The notes under the pieces: generated by a model
The model's database searches: none
What the model was told of the DNA's origin: nothing
What the model saw: the letters and a program-made list of their open reading frames with translations, nothing else
In this document: piece by piece, positions 1 through 8,537 of the stretch
Position numbering within the stretch: position 1 is the first letter of the stretch
How the letters are laid out: each line of letters opens with the position of its first letter
Source: Noviherbaspirillum sp. Root189
Lineage (GTDB): Bacteria > Pseudomonadota > Gammaproteobacteria > Burkholderiales > Burkholderiaceae_D
Assembly: GCF_001428545.1 (NCBI RefSeq)
Contig: NZ_LMHZ01000012.1
Coordinates: 62,546-126,545, forward strand
Length of the DNA: 64,000 nucleotides
Direction: 5' to 3'
Translations under genes and position numbers: made by a program

Positions 1-174
1 GCCGGCGCGAACGTGTGGGACCTTGACCCCCTGCAGGATGACCAGGAACTCGACTCGCGCCAATCCACCGGTGCAGTCTATTGGGAAGGTGCTGTTACAC
101 TGAAACGCGATGGCCGGCGGGTCGGACGTGGATACCTTGAATTGACCGGATACCTGAAGCCAATGAAGCTATGA
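1..174 (+). CDS. AttH / carotenoid 1,2-hydratase-like lipocalin protein, C-terminal end only
   Basis: Frame 1 is open from the first base and ends with TGA at 172-174, giving the last 57 residues of a protein that starts outside the window. The segment [11 protein letters not shown] followed by [10 protein letters not shown] is the typical end of the AttH-like lipocalin domain (carotenoid 1,2-hydratase superfamily), usually a periplasmic or exported protein associated with ABC transporters of the LolCDE/MacB type. The stop overlaps the ATG of the next gene by 4 bases (ATGA), so the two are probably translationally coupled. The family call rests on this short end only; substrate unknown. Confidence 0.7.
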   Translation, partial: AGANVWDLDPLQDDQELDSRQSTGAVYWEGAVTLKRDGRRVGRGYLELTGYLKPMKL

Positions 175-1958
175 CAGAAAAACCCTCGCGCGACCGACAA
201 AAGAGCAGCATCGCCACGCTGAAAGGCTTGCTGCCTTTCCTGATGCCTTACAAAAAACAGTTTGTGCTGGCCGGGATTGCCCTGTTGCTGGCCGCGGGCT
301 CGACGCTTGCCATTCCATACGCCTTCAAGCAGATGATCGATCTTGGCTTCGGCGCGGCAGGCGAACAGAGCACGACCCATATCGACCTGTATTTTCTGGC
401 GCTGTTTGGCGTTGCCAGTGTGCTGGCGATTGCTACCGCAGCGCGTTTTTACATGGTGTCATGGCTGGGCGAACGGGTGACGGCCGACTTGCGCAGCGCT
501 GTGTACCGGCACGTCGTCACGCAGAGCCCGGAGTTTTTCGAAACCACGCAGACCGGCGAAGTCCTGTCTCGACTGACCACCGATACCACGCTGATTCAGA
601 CACTGGTCGGCACCAGCATCTCGATGGCCCTGCGCAACACGCTGCTCTTCGTGGGCGGTCTTGTCATGCTGTTTGTGACCAGCGTGAAGCTATCATCGAT
701 CATCATCGTCATGCTGGCGGCGGTGGTGCTACCTATCGTGCTGTTCGGTCGCCGTGTACGTGCCCTATCGCGCGACTCGCAGGACCGGGTGGCCGATGCC
801 TCGGCACTGGCAGGCGAGATCCTGAATGCCATGCCGACCGTGCAGGCATTCACGCACGAAAAAGAAGAAGCAAGCCGCTTCGGCGCTTCCATCGAGCGCG
901 CCTTCAGCGCAGCGATGCGCCGCATTCGCGCCCGCTCGATGTTGACGATGATGGCGATCCTGCTGGTGTTCGGCGCCATCGTGTTTGTGCTTTGGCTGGG
1001 CGCCCACGCCGTGATCCAGGGGCGGATGACCGCCGGTGAACTCGGCCAGTTCATTCTGTACGCGACGATCGTGGCCGGCGCAATCGGTGCGCTCTCGGAA
1101 GTGCTGGGAGAGGCACAACGTGCGGCTGGCGCGGCGGAGCGATTGCTGGAATTGCTGGCCGTGCGTTCCCCGATTCAATCGCCCATGCATCCCGTTTCTC
1201 TGCCACCGCGCACCGCTCAGGGTGCGTCGCTCAGCCTTCGCCATCTGGGCTTTCATTATCCTTCGCGTCCGCAATCCGCAGCCTTGTCGGATCTGACGCT
1301 CGATATTGGCGCGGGCGAAACAGTCGCGATTGTCGGGCCTTCCGGGGCCGGTAAAACAACCCTCTTCCAGTTGCTGCTGCGGTTTTACGATCCACAGCAC
1401 GGCAGCATTCTGCTCGACGGCGTCGATATCCGTCAGCTCGACTTGCACACACTGCGCGAGGCAATTGGCGTCGTACCCCAGGACACGATCATCTTTTCCG
1501 CCAATGCGATGGAAAACATCCGCTATGGCCGGAGCGATGCCAGCGACGACGAAGTCATCGCTGCTGCGAAACAAGCCGCCGCCCATGAATTCATCGAGCG
1601 CCTGCCGGAAGGCTATCGGTCGTTCCTTGGCGAGCGAGGTGTGCGGCTGTCGGGTGGTCAACGTCAGCGCATCGCGATTGCCCGCGCCCTGCTGAAGAAT
1701 CCACCGCTGCTGTTATTGGATGAAGCGACCAGCGCGCTGGATGCTGAATCCGAGCGACTGGTCCAGGCCGCACTGGAAGCCGCGATGGTCGGCCGCACGA
1801 CGCTGGTCATCGCACACCGACTGGCGACGGTCCAAAGAGCCGATCGCATCATCGTGATGGAGCATGGCCGCATCATCGAAAGCGGGACGCATGCTTCCCT
1901 GGTAGAGCGTGGTGGGTTGTATGCCAGCCTCGCGGCGTTGCAATTTTCACAAGCATGA
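171..1958 (+). CDS. ABC exporter, fused membrane and ATPase domains (MsbA/LmrA type)
   Basis: This 595-residue half-transporter has an N-terminal six-helix exporter domain (about residues 20-320) and a C-terminal nucleotide-binding domain. The Walker A is GPSGAGKTT (about 390), the signature LSGGQRQR (about 493) and the Walker [13 protein letters not shown] (about 513), followed by the switch histidine in VIAHRLAT, so the ATPase site is intact. Such proteins work as homodimers in the inner membrane and export lipids, drugs or peptides; the sequence alone does not show the substrate. Its ATG overlaps the stop of the preceding lipocalin-like gene, so the two form one transcript. It is not necessarily the essential lipid A flippase MsbA, which is usually encoded beside lpxK. 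Confidence 0.93.
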   Translation: MTEKPSRDRQKSSIATLKGLLPFLMPYKKQFVLAGIALLLAAGSTLAIPYAFKQMIDLGFGAAGEQSTTHIDLYFLALFGVASVLAIATAARFYMVSWLGERVTADLRSAVYRHVVTQSPEFFETTQTGEVLSRLTTDTTLIQTLVGTSISMALRNTLLFVGGLVMLFVTSVKLSSIIIVMLAAVVLPIVLFGRRVRALSRDSQDRVADASALAGEILNAMPTVQAFTHEKEEASRFGASIERAFSAAMRRIRARSMLTMMAILLVFGAIVFVLWLGAHAVIQGRMTAGELGQFILYATIVAGAIGALSEVLGEAQRAAGAAERLLELLAVRSPIQSPMHPVSLPPRTAQGASLSLRHLGFHYPSRPQSAALSDLTLDIGAGETVAIVGPSGAGKTTLFQLLLRFYDPQHGSILLDGVDIRQLDLHTLREAIGVVPQDTIIFSANAMENIRYGRSDASDDEVIAAAKQAAAHEFIERLPEGYRSFLGERGVRLSGGQRQRIAIARALLKNPPLLLLDEATSALDAESERLVQAALEAAMVGRTTLVIAHRLATVQRADRIIVMEHGRIIESGTHASLVERGGLYASLAALQFSQA

Positions 1959-2077
1959 ATGTGTCCTTATGGCTTGGTGATGCGACATAAAGCCGCCACA
2001 CTACGCGTTTGGATAACTTAAAATAGCGCAACATCCAGAAATTCAGACTCCGTCCGACCCCAACCGACCGCCGCCCC

Positions 2078-3052
2078 ATGAAGCAATATCAAGAACTCAT
2101 CCAGACTATTCTCGACTCCGGAAGCTGGCAGGAAAACCGTACTGGCATCCGCACCATCAGCATTCCGGGCGCGATGATGCGCTTCGACTTGCAGAAGGAC
2201 GGTTTTCCGGCCGTCACGACCAAGAAGCTGGCTTTCAAGTCCGTCATGGGTGAACTGGTTGGATTCTTGCGCGCCACACGCAGCGCGGCCGAATTTCGGG
2301 CACTGGGTTGCAAGGTCTGGGACCAGAATGCCAACGAAAATGCGGACTGGCTCGCCAATCCCTATCGAATGGGACAAGATGACCTGGGCCCGGTCTATGG
2401 CGTCCAATGGCGTGCATGGCCGGCTTACAAGTTGCTCGACGCGGATAAGCAACAGCAGATCGACGATGCACAGAAACGGGGTTTCCGACTCGTTTCCGCA
2501 CTCGAAGACAACGGCAAGCCGAAAGTCCTTTTGTATAAAGCCATCGACCAGTTGCGCGAATGCCTCGACACCATCATCAAGAATCCCGGCAGCCGCCGCA
2601 TCCTGTTCCACGGCTGGAACTGCGCCGACCTTGACGCGATCGCATTGCCGGCCTGCCACCTGCTCTATCAGTTCCTGCCGAACGCATCGACCAGGGAAAT
2701 CTCGCTGTGCCTGTATATCCGCAGCAATGACGTCGGCCTCGGCACGCCATTCAATCTGGCCGAAGGCGCAGCTCTGCTGCATCTGGTCGGACGACTCACT
2801 GGTTACAAGCCGCGCTGGTTCACTTATTTCATTGGCGACGCCCACATCTACGAGAATCATCTCGACATGGTGAAGGAACAGCTTGCGCGTACACCGTATC
2901 CGGCACCGCGCTTCGTGATATCCGATCGCATTCCGGATTACGCGAACACTGGGCTGTATGCACCCGAATGGCTGGAAAAAGTCGAACCGAGTGATTTTTC
3001 GCTGGAAGAGTATCAGCATCACGCGCCGATTACGGCGCCGATGGCGGTATAG
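2078..3052 (+). CDS. thyA: Thymidylate synthase, long form
   Basis: ThyA converts dUMP and 5,10-methylene-tetrahydrofolate to dTMP and dihydrofolate in the cytosol. The catalytic cysteine is C193 in [10 protein letters not shown], and the folate/dUMP motifs [24 protein letters not shown] and GDAHIYENH are all present. The protein has 324 residues against 264 in E. coli. The surplus lies mainly in one insertion of roughly 40 residues after WRAWP (about 117-156) and a shorter one near 83-100, as I recall for Burkholderiales ThyA. No strong Shine-Dalgarno precedes the ATG; a TAAAAT hexamer at 2019-2024 could be the -10. Dihydrofolate reductase, its partner enzyme, lies 9.5 kb downstream beyond a copper island. 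Confidence 0.96.
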   Translation: MKQYQELIQTILDSGSWQENRTGIRTISIPGAMMRFDLQKDGFPAVTTKKLAFKSVMGELVGFLRATRSAAEFRALGCKVWDQNANENADWLANPYRMGQDDLGPVYGVQWRAWPAYKLLDADKQQQIDDAQKRGFRLVSALEDNGKPKVLLYKAIDQLRECLDTIIKNPGSRRILFHGWNCADLDAIALPACHLLYQFLPNASTREISLCLYIRSNDVGLGTPFNLAEGAALLHLVGRLTGYKPRWFTYFIGDAHIYENHLDMVKEQLARTPYPAPRFVISDRIPDYANTGLYAPEWLEKVEPSDFSLEEYQHHAPITAPMAV

Positions 3053-3190
3053 CGAACGAAGTTACTTGTATAAAAGATAGCCTCAGGTTCGGTGGACCAG
3101 TTATTTAGAAGTCATGGACCGCGGGCATTCTCTGACAATGCGCACAACCTGCCCGTCATGCGGCACACCAGCAAATAGCATCAACCCGAT

Positions 3191-3694
3191 TCAGGGCAAA
3201 TTTAGATTAATCTCTTTGCCCATCGGTGGATAGCAAACACCGGTCTTTTCATTGCACCCTTGATAATTGGCCGCGAGCGTGATGTTCTTCGCATTTGGAG
3301 CCCGTTCCAGTGCAATCTCAGCCTGAACTGGTTTTTCGTAGGTTTCCATTCTGCCAAATGTTGGGTCGTTCTTTACCTTGCCCGGAGGGAGTTTGACCGA
3401 TTTGATTGCCACTCCACGCGCGTTTTTTAGCGCAAAGCGAATTCTGTCCCTGTAGAGGTAATAACCGTCTGCGGGTATCAGGTCTACAACCAGCGTGGTG
3501 GGACCGGAAGCGACTACCTTCAGTTTGAAGGCCAGGTCGGGTTCCAGGAGTTCCTCCTCTTTTGAACTTGAAAAGAGATCACTCAGCCGCTTCTGCATGC
3601 CAGGGCTTGTCGATTGCTGGGCCATGATGGATGGATGAGCCGACAAGAAAACCAACGCGAGCATCAGATATCTGGATAGGTGGTGTTTCAACAT
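3191..3694 (-). CDS. Free-standing DsbD N-terminal (DsbD-alpha-like) periplasmic domain
   Basis: The 167-residue protein has an N-terminal signal peptide (cleavage probably after AHPSIMA, about residue 25). The rest resembles only the immunoglobulin-like alpha domain of the thiol:disulfide reductase DsbD. The redox pair is visible as YQGCNEKTGVCYPP, the segment in which E. coli DsbD-alpha carries Cys103 and Cys109. The transmembrane beta and thioredoxin-like gamma domains are absent, so it must receive electrons from another protein if it acts as a reductase. It is the last minus-strand gene after the copper operon, 170 bp downstream of the CusF-like gene, suggesting a role in keeping periplasmic copper proteins reduced. 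That role is inference, and it could also be transcribed separately. Confidence 0.8.
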   Translation of the reverse strand: MLKHHLSRYLMLALVFLSAHPSIMAQQSTSPGMQKRLSDLFSSSKEEELLEPDLAFKLKVVASGPTTLVVDLIPADGYYLYRDRIRFALKNARGVAIKSVKLPPGKVKNDPTFGRMETYEKPVQAEIALERAPNAKNITLAANYQGCNEKTGVCYPPMGKEINLNLP

Positions 3695-3864
3695 GGTGTG
3701 TTTCGGATTCGTAATTCGTAGTATGAGTGTACAGGGTTGAACGCAAGTCTTATCGCCAACGCGCCGCTCCAGCGCGTCGGCTTCCGTCGTTGCAAGACCA
3801 TGCGTTCATCATCAAAACAGCAGGCATGATGCTCGCGCGCCATGACCGCATTGAGGGATTGGTA

Positions 3865-4200
3865 TTACTGCTTTACCTGGATTTGTGTGACTGTAAATTT
3901 GCCACCAATCTTCTCGGCTAAAAAACTTACTTTGTCGCCCTGCTTTACTTTATCTACCATCTCGGGCTCTTTTACCTGAAATACCATTGTCATTGGAGGC
4001 ATCTCAAGATTTTTAAGCTCGCCATGCCTGATGGTGATTTTCCTGGCTTCCTTATCGACCTTCCGGATTTCGCCTTCCGACATCTGGCCATCCGACTGAG
4101 CAGATGCGGAGGGCGTTGTCTCATCTGACGCTGCATGACTGCTAAATGGAGCAGTACCCAGAATTGCCGCAGCGAGCGCAAGTTTCGCGACAGTATGCAT
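3865..4200 (-). CDS. CusF-like periplasmic copper-binding protein
   Basis: The protein has 111 residues: a signal peptide ending near SHAAS, an Asp/Ser-rich linker, then the small OB-fold CusF domain. Copper ligands of CusF are recognisable as the histidine in ITIRHGEL and the two methionines in PPMTMVF. The tryptophan that caps Cu(I) in E. coli CusF (NWPEMTM) is methionine here (EMPPMTM). CusF normally hands Cu(I) or Ag(I) to the CusCBA pump, but no RND pump lies in this window, so here it may act as a metallochaperone for the neighbouring oxidase or efflux protein. An AAGGA sequence lies 8 nt before the ATG. It is 21 bp downstream of the DUF411 gene in the same operon. Confidence 0.88.
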   Translation of the reverse strand: MHTVAKLALAAAILGTAPFSSHAASDETTPSASAQSDGQMSEGEIRKVDKEARKITIRHGELKNLEMPPMTMVFQVKEPEMVDKVKQGDKVSFLAEKIGGKFTVTQIQVKQ

Positions 4201-4221
4201 TTTCGAGTCCTTTCGTTTATA

Positions 4222-4665
4222 TCAGTTGTAATGCTTGTACACGGAATACTTGCCGTTGCCTTGTACCAGCATCACGTCATACGGATCGTTACGGTGCCCC
4301 TCCATACCAGGCGAACCCATCGGCATCGAAGGCACTGCCAGGCCCTTTGCCTTGGGCTTTTCCGCCAACAAGCGCTTGATTTCGGCGGCTGGCACGTGGC
4401 CTTCCAGCGCATAGCCCTGGATCAGACCGGTGTGACATGAACCAAGCTCCTCGGGGATACCAAATTTCTCTCGATAATCGGAGGGGTTGGCGACGTTCTG
4501 CGTTTTAACCTTGAAGCCGTTACTCTCCAGGTGTTTGACCCATTCTGTGCAGCAACCGCAATACGCACTTTTGTAGACTTCGATAATCGGTGCGGCTGCC
4601 ATGGCGGACAGGTGCAGCGTCAGGGCTCCGACGAGTGTGGCTTGTATTAGTAAGTGCCGTTTCAT
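4222..4665 (-). CDS. DUF411 secreted metal-binding protein
   Basis: The start at 4665 was chosen because an AAGGA lies 7 nt upstream and the protein then begins with a clean signal peptide (MKRHLLIQATLVGALTLHL). The mature part carries the DUF411 signatures: VYKSAYCGCCTEWVKHL near the N-terminus, GSCHTGLIQGYALEGHVP in the middle, and a Met/Gly-rich tail PSMPMGSPGMEG. The CxCC and SCHT groups are likely metal ligands. DUF411 proteins recur in copper and silver resistance clusters, but their exact reaction is not established to my knowledge. Only 2 bp separate it from the cupredoxin gene, so the two are co-transcribed. Confidence 0.9.
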   Translation of the reverse strand: MKRHLLIQATLVGALTLHLSAMAAAPIIEVYKSAYCGCCTEWVKHLESNGFKVKTQNVANPSDYREKFGIPEELGSCHTGLIQGYALEGHVPAAEIKRLLAEKPKAKGLAVPSMPMGSPGMEGHRNDPYDVMLVQGNGKYSVYKHYN

Positions 4666-4667
4666 GA

Positions 4668-5192
4668 CTATCCTTTCTTTACAGTGATTTTTCCAACCAT
4701 ACCGGCTTCGAAATGACCCGGGATCAGGCATGCGTAGTAATACTCGCCCGCCTTGGTAAACTGCCACACCATTTGTTCTTTCTTGCCTGGGCCGACATGC
4801 GACATATACGGCTCGTCATGCTCCATGCCAGGGTGCCTTTTCATCAGTTCACCATGCGCCTTCAGTTCGTCCATCGTGCCGATCACCATTTCGTGCATCA
4901 TCTGTCCCTTGTTGGTAACGACAAACTTAATGGTCTCGCCTGCCTTGACGGCGATATCCACCGGGTCGAAGCGCATGGTGTCCGACATGCCGATGACAAT
5001 GGTCCTCGTGACATTTTTCGGGTCACCTTGTTTACCAAACGCATGCTCGTCTGTGGAGACGGCTGCTTTGGCATTGGCATCGACCTGTATGTGTTTTTCT
5101 CCGGTGTGCGCATAGGCGGGCGATGCACTAACTGCGACCATGAGCGACATGGCGAAGGCGGAAAGCGTGTTGATTGTGTTTTGCTTGTTCAT
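4668..5192 (-). CDS. Cupredoxin-family periplasmic copper protein
   Basis: The start at 5192 gives 174 residues with a signal peptide (cleavage around SPAYAHTG). The C-terminal half is a plastocyanin/azurin-like fold. The type-1 copper ligands are all present: His in QMMHEMVIG, then Cys, His and Met in YYYACLIPGHFEAGMVG. Additional Met/His residues (MKRHPGMEHDEPYMSH) may bind further copper. It sits directly after the multicopper oxidase gene and before DUF411. It could pass electrons or copper to the oxidase; that pairing is inferred from order. A longer upstream reading frame exists but would run into the oxidase gene and lacks a signal peptide at its start. Confidence 0.92.
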   Translation of the reverse strand: MNKQNTINTLSAFAMSLMVAVSASPAYAHTGEKHIQVDANAKAAVSTDEHAFGKQGDPKNVTRTIVIGMSDTMRFDPVDIAVKAGETIKFVVTNKGQMMHEMVIGTMDELKAHGELMKRHPGMEHDEPYMSHVGPGKKEQMVWQFTKAGEYYYACLIPGHFEAGMVGKITVKKG

Positions 5193-5224
5193 CTGATTTT
5201 CGTTGCGGTGTACGCTGATATGTT

Positions 5225-6628
5225 TTAGTGGTGTCCGCCGTGACCGGTCGGCTTCCTGACTGTCATTTCGAGATTTCCGGCACTGTTCGCCGACGGCATT
5301 GACTGACCACCTGCCGAACCGCTGCGTGCAGGAACCGGGGTTTCGCCCGTCCATTCGTAGGCGACAGTGCCCGCCGGATGCTTATACCAACCGGGATCTT
5401 TGTAATCCCCCGGCTTCTGCTCTTTGCGCACCTTGACGACCGTGAACATCCCGCCCATCTCGACGCCACCAAATGGCCCCTGCCCTCCCATCATCGGGAG
5501 CGTGTTGTCTGGAATGGGCATTTCCATCTCGCCCATGTCCGCCATCCCACGCTCGCCCATGACCATGTAATCCGGAACCAGCTTGCTGATCTTTTGGGCG
5601 ACGCCGCGATGGTCCGCTCCGATCATGGTCGGTACGTTGTGACCCATCGCGTTCATCGTGTGGTGAGACTTATGGCAGTGGAAAGCCCAATCTCCCAGGT
5701 CAGTAGCTTCAAACTCAATGGCCCGCATCTGTCCGACCGCCACGTCGGTTGTCACCTCTGGCCAGCGGGATTCCGGACGCGTCCATCCACCGTCGGTGCC
5801 CGTTACAAAAAACTCGTGTCCATGCAGGTGAATCGGGTGATTGGTCATCGTCAGGTTGCCAAACCGGATGCGCACCTTGTCGCCCTGCCGCACGTTCATC
5901 GAGTCGATGCCCGGAAAGACCCGACTGTTAAAGGTGAACAAATTAAAGTCCAGCATGGTGTTGACCTTCGGCGTGAAGCTTCCTGGTTCGATGTCGTAAT
6001 TACTCAGCAGGAAAACGAAATCCCGGTCTACCTTCATAAAATCCCGGTTCCTGGGATGGGTTACCCAAAACCCCATCATGCCCATTGCCATCTGCGTCAT
6101 CTCGTCCGCATGCGGATGATACATAAACGTGCCGGGTCGTTTGGCGACGAATTCGTAGACAAAGGTTTTCCCGGGCTTGATGCCTGGCTGGGTCAAGCCT
6201 GTAATGCCGTCCATGCCATTCGGCAGGCGTTGGCCATGCCAGTGGACGCTCGTATGTTCGGGCAGCTTGTTCGTCACAAAAATACGCACGCGGTCACCTT
6301 CAACCACCTCGATGGTTGGTCCAGGCGATTGTCCGTTGTAACCCCACAGGTTGGCTTTCATGCCAGGCGCCAGTTCACGAACCACCGGCTCCGCGACAAG
6401 ATGAAATTCCTTGACGCCGTTATTCATGCGCCATGGCAGTGACCAGCCGTTCAAGGTCACGACCGGATTATATGGACGCCCGTTTGGCGGTATGAGCGGC
6501 GCCTGTGTCGCGGCACCTTCCATGATCGGTGCCTCGGGGAGCGACGCTGCACCGACCCGGCTTACCATTCCTGCGCCGACCAATGCGGCGGCACCTGTAA
6601 AAAAATCTCTGCGTGAAACCATTTTCAT
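5225..6628 (-). CDS. Multicopper oxidase of copper resistance (CopA/CueO-like, Tat-exported)
   Basis: The 467-residue precursor begins with a twin-arginine signal (SRRDFFTGAAALVGAG). All four copper-site motifs of laccase-type oxidases are seen in order: HWHGQRLPNGMDG, YHPHADEM, HPIHLHGHEF and HCHKSHHTMNAMGHNVPTM. A Met-rich stretch (about MADMGEMEMPIPDNTLPMM) follows, as in cuprous oxidases. It likely oxidises Cu(I) to Cu(II) in the periplasm with reduction of O2. Two ATGs compete: 6628 (AAGGA 4 nt upstream) and 6622 (10 nt); I list the longer. The gene lies 7 bp after the outer-membrane efflux gene and upstream of the cupredoxin gene in the CueR-controlled operon. Confidence 0.94.
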   Translation of the reverse strand: MKMVSRRDFFTGAAALVGAGMVSRVGAASLPEAPIMEGAATQAPLIPPNGRPYNPVVTLNGWSLPWRMNNGVKEFHLVAEPVVRELAPGMKANLWGYNGQSPGPTIEVVEGDRVRIFVTNKLPEHTSVHWHGQRLPNGMDGITGLTQPGIKPGKTFVYEFVAKRPGTFMYHPHADEMTQMAMGMMGFWVTHPRNRDFMKVDRDFVFLLSNYDIEPGSFTPKVNTMLDFNLFTFNSRVFPGIDSMNVRQGDKVRIRFGNLTMTNHPIHLHGHEFFVTGTDGGWTRPESRWPEVTTDVAVGQMRAIEFEATDLGDWAFHCHKSHHTMNAMGHNVPTMIGADHRGVAQKISKLVPDYMVMGERGMADMGEMEMPIPDNTLPMMGGQGPFGGVEMGGMFTVVKVRKEQKPGDYKDPGWYKHPAGTVAYEWTGETPVPARSGSAGGQSMPSANSAGNLEMTVRKPTGHGGHH

Positions 6629-6635
6629 TTCTTCC

Positions 6636-8072
6636 TTAGTGTTCTGCGCCGCCAACTCCGGCGGACGCGGCACTGCGAGTCCGCCCACCACTAGCATTTG
6701 CCCCGTCTGCACCGCCCGACCCATTGATCGCTGCCTGCAGATCTGTTTCTGAAATCCAGAAATCGCGTTGCGCCTCGATGGCGGCATTCACGCTGGTAAT
6801 CTGGTCACGGGCGTCGGCGAGCAATTCAAAGACACTCGCCAGCATCCCGTTATAGCGAAGAAGGACTTCGTCGGAAATCTTCTTCCGCAATGGGACGACC
6901 TCGGCCTGATAGTGCTTTGCCAGGTCATAGGTCGTGCGGTATGCGGAGTATGCCTCTCGTACCTGTGACCGTGCACGCACAGCAATATCGGCTGTACGAT
7001 GGACCGATTGCATATACGTGGCCTCTGCTTTTGCTGTACGGGCGCCGCCCCAATCAAATATTGGGAGTGCAAGCTCGATTTCATAGCCGTTCGCCCGTGG
7101 AGCACCAGTCTCGCTTTTGTTCTGATAACCGGCATCAAACACATTGATAAAGCGGGTTGCCCTGGATAAGCCAAGTGCGCTTGCCGTCGCTTCGGCATCA
7201 TGCCTGGCCATCTGAATGTCGAGACGTTGTGACATGGCCAATTGCTCTGCGTCTGCCATGTCGTCAGGGGTCTTCGGCAAGTCCGGAAGCCTGTCGCGCA
7301 GCTTGAATGCCGCACTTGGTCCCCAGAGTCCCAGCAGACGCGTGAGCTGTTCACGGGCAGCGGTCGCGTTATGGCGGGCACGGGCGACCTGCGCAGTCGC
7401 CTCGGCATAGAACACTTGCTGGCGCGCCTGGTCGAGCTTGCTGAAGTTGCCTACCTGAGCCATCCGCCGTGCGAGTTCGTCGCCGGCGTCGGCGGCGGCC
7501 TGTACCTGTTCCATGTACCGAGCTGTTTGCTGCGCAGCTACCGCATTGAAATAGGCGCGACGCGTGTCAGCGGCAAGTTGCACGGCTTGAGATGTGGCTT
7601 GCAGCTTGGCTTGTTCAAATCGTCGTTGCTCGATTCCACTTCGAATCGGGATGGTCAGGAGGCCTACCAGGTCGAACATGACGCTGCGTTCGATTTCAAC
7701 ATCTTCACCGCCGCGCAGACGTCCAAAGGAAAATCCGGGGTTGCGCAGACGGCCGGCCTGGATCAGATCGGCTTCCGCCACGCCCAACTCAGCAAAGGAT
7801 GCCTGCAGACCTTTATTGTTGAGCAAGGCAATCTGGACCGCGGTATCCGCTGTCAGCGGCTGTGCCAACAGCTGATGGACTTGCCCGGAAGTCGAACCGG
7901 CGTCCCGAGATGGTTTCGAAAACTGAACATCCTGGCCAGTCCGCTTGCCGGTCATCGTTGACACCGACTCCAGTCCGCCATCTTTCGAAAAATTAGCGCA
8001 ACCGGTGAGGACCAAAGCAAGCAGGCCCGCCAGGGCGAACGAGCGGCCCGGCATATATTGTTTATCAGTCAT
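6636..8072 (-). CDS. TolC/CusC-type outer-membrane efflux lipoprotein
   Basis: The start at 8072 gives 478 residues beginning with a lipoprotein signal whose lipobox is LTGC (ALVLTGCANF). The rest has two repeats typical of the outer membrane efflux family, rich in Ala/Gln helices, with the familiar segments AELGVAEADLIQAGRLRNPGFSFG and ALPIFDWGGARTAKAEA. Such proteins form trimeric outer-membrane channels. No membrane-fusion or RND gene accompanies it; instead it precedes the multicopper oxidase by 7 bp, an order I recall in other Burkholderiales copper clusters. It may recruit a pump encoded elsewhere or export copper taken from the periplasm; this is inference. Confidence 0.92.
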   Translation of the reverse strand: MTDKQYMPGRSFALAGLLALVLTGCANFSKDGGLESVSTMTGKRTGQDVQFSKPSRDAGSTSGQVHQLLAQPLTADTAVQIALLNNKGLQASFAELGVAEADLIQAGRLRNPGFSFGRLRGGEDVEIERSVMFDLVGLLTIPIRSGIEQRRFEQAKLQATSQAVQLAADTRRAYFNAVAAQQTARYMEQVQAAADAGDELARRMAQVGNFSKLDQARQQVFYAEATAQVARARHNATAAREQLTRLLGLWGPSAAFKLRDRLPDLPKTPDDMADAEQLAMSQRLDIQMARHDAEATASALGLSRATRFINVFDAGYQNKSETGAPRANGYEIELALPIFDWGGARTAKAEATYMQSVHRTADIAVRARSQVREAYSAYRTTYDLAKHYQAEVVPLRKKISDEVLLRYNGMLASVFELLADARDQITSVNAAIEAQRDFWISETDLQAAINGSGGADGANASGGRTRSAASAGVGGAEH

Positions 8073-8082
8073 ATTGCCCACC

Positions 8083-8415
8083 TTAGTGATGCGTGCGGTG
8101 GTCGGCTGGAGTACCTTCCATCGGCACTTCCGCATCCGCGCCATGCTTCACAACGGGTTGACTTGCATCGGCTTTTATCTGGCCGACGTGGCCTCCGAGC
8201 CTGCCCATTTCTTCATTGGCAGACCGCCAGACCTTATCCGGTGTTTTCTCTTCATCTCCGGACGCGCGATAGCCCTTGAACGCAGACTCGTAGCCCATAC
8301 TGGTGATGGGCGCGTTGGCGTCGGTGGGGGCGAACTGTGCTTGTTTTTGTTGCGCAGTAGCAGTCATGGGAACGACGACCCATGCGACAACTGCAAGCCA
8401 TTGCTTGGATGACAT
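8083..8415 (-). CDS. Small secreted protein of the copper operon, function unknown
   Basis: The start at 8415 gives 110 residues with an N-terminal signal peptide ending near VPMTATAQQ. The mature protein is short, hydrophilic and without cysteine. It contains ITSMGYESAFKGYRASGDEEKTPDKVWRSANEEMGRLGGH and a C-terminal His-rich tail (DHRTHH). Similar small proteins accompany efflux lipoprotein/copper oxidase pairs, but I know no assigned function. It is 10 bp upstream of the efflux lipoprotein gene, so it belongs to the same transcript. Metal binding through the histidines at the end is possible but not shown. Confidence 0.8.
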   Translation of the reverse strand: MSSKQWLAVVAWVVVPMTATAQQKQAQFAPTDANAPITSMGYESAFKGYRASGDEEKTPDKVWRSANEEMGRLGGHVGQIKADASQPVVKHGADAEVPMEGTPADHRTHH

Positions 8416-8537
8416 TGCTTTCCTCAAAATCGGCAATACAGACGTGCCAGACATGCCAGACGTGCGTTGACACGAAAAACGACGTGAGCCGGAGACAAGG
8501 CAGGCGAACAAAGCCTGCCGCCAGGCCACGGCAGCGA

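Noticed and set aside
3138-3233. A 31-codon frame encoding MRTTCPSCGTPANS, a zinc-ribbon-like start
   Set aside because: Overlaps the end of the DsbD-alpha gene, stops immediately and has no ribosome binding site; a CPSCG by chance or a fossil end of another gene.
5378-6442. A 354-codon plus-strand frame opposite the multicopper oxidase
   Set aside because: The His-rich composition simply reflects Met/Val codons of the oxidase read backwards; no start signal or family.
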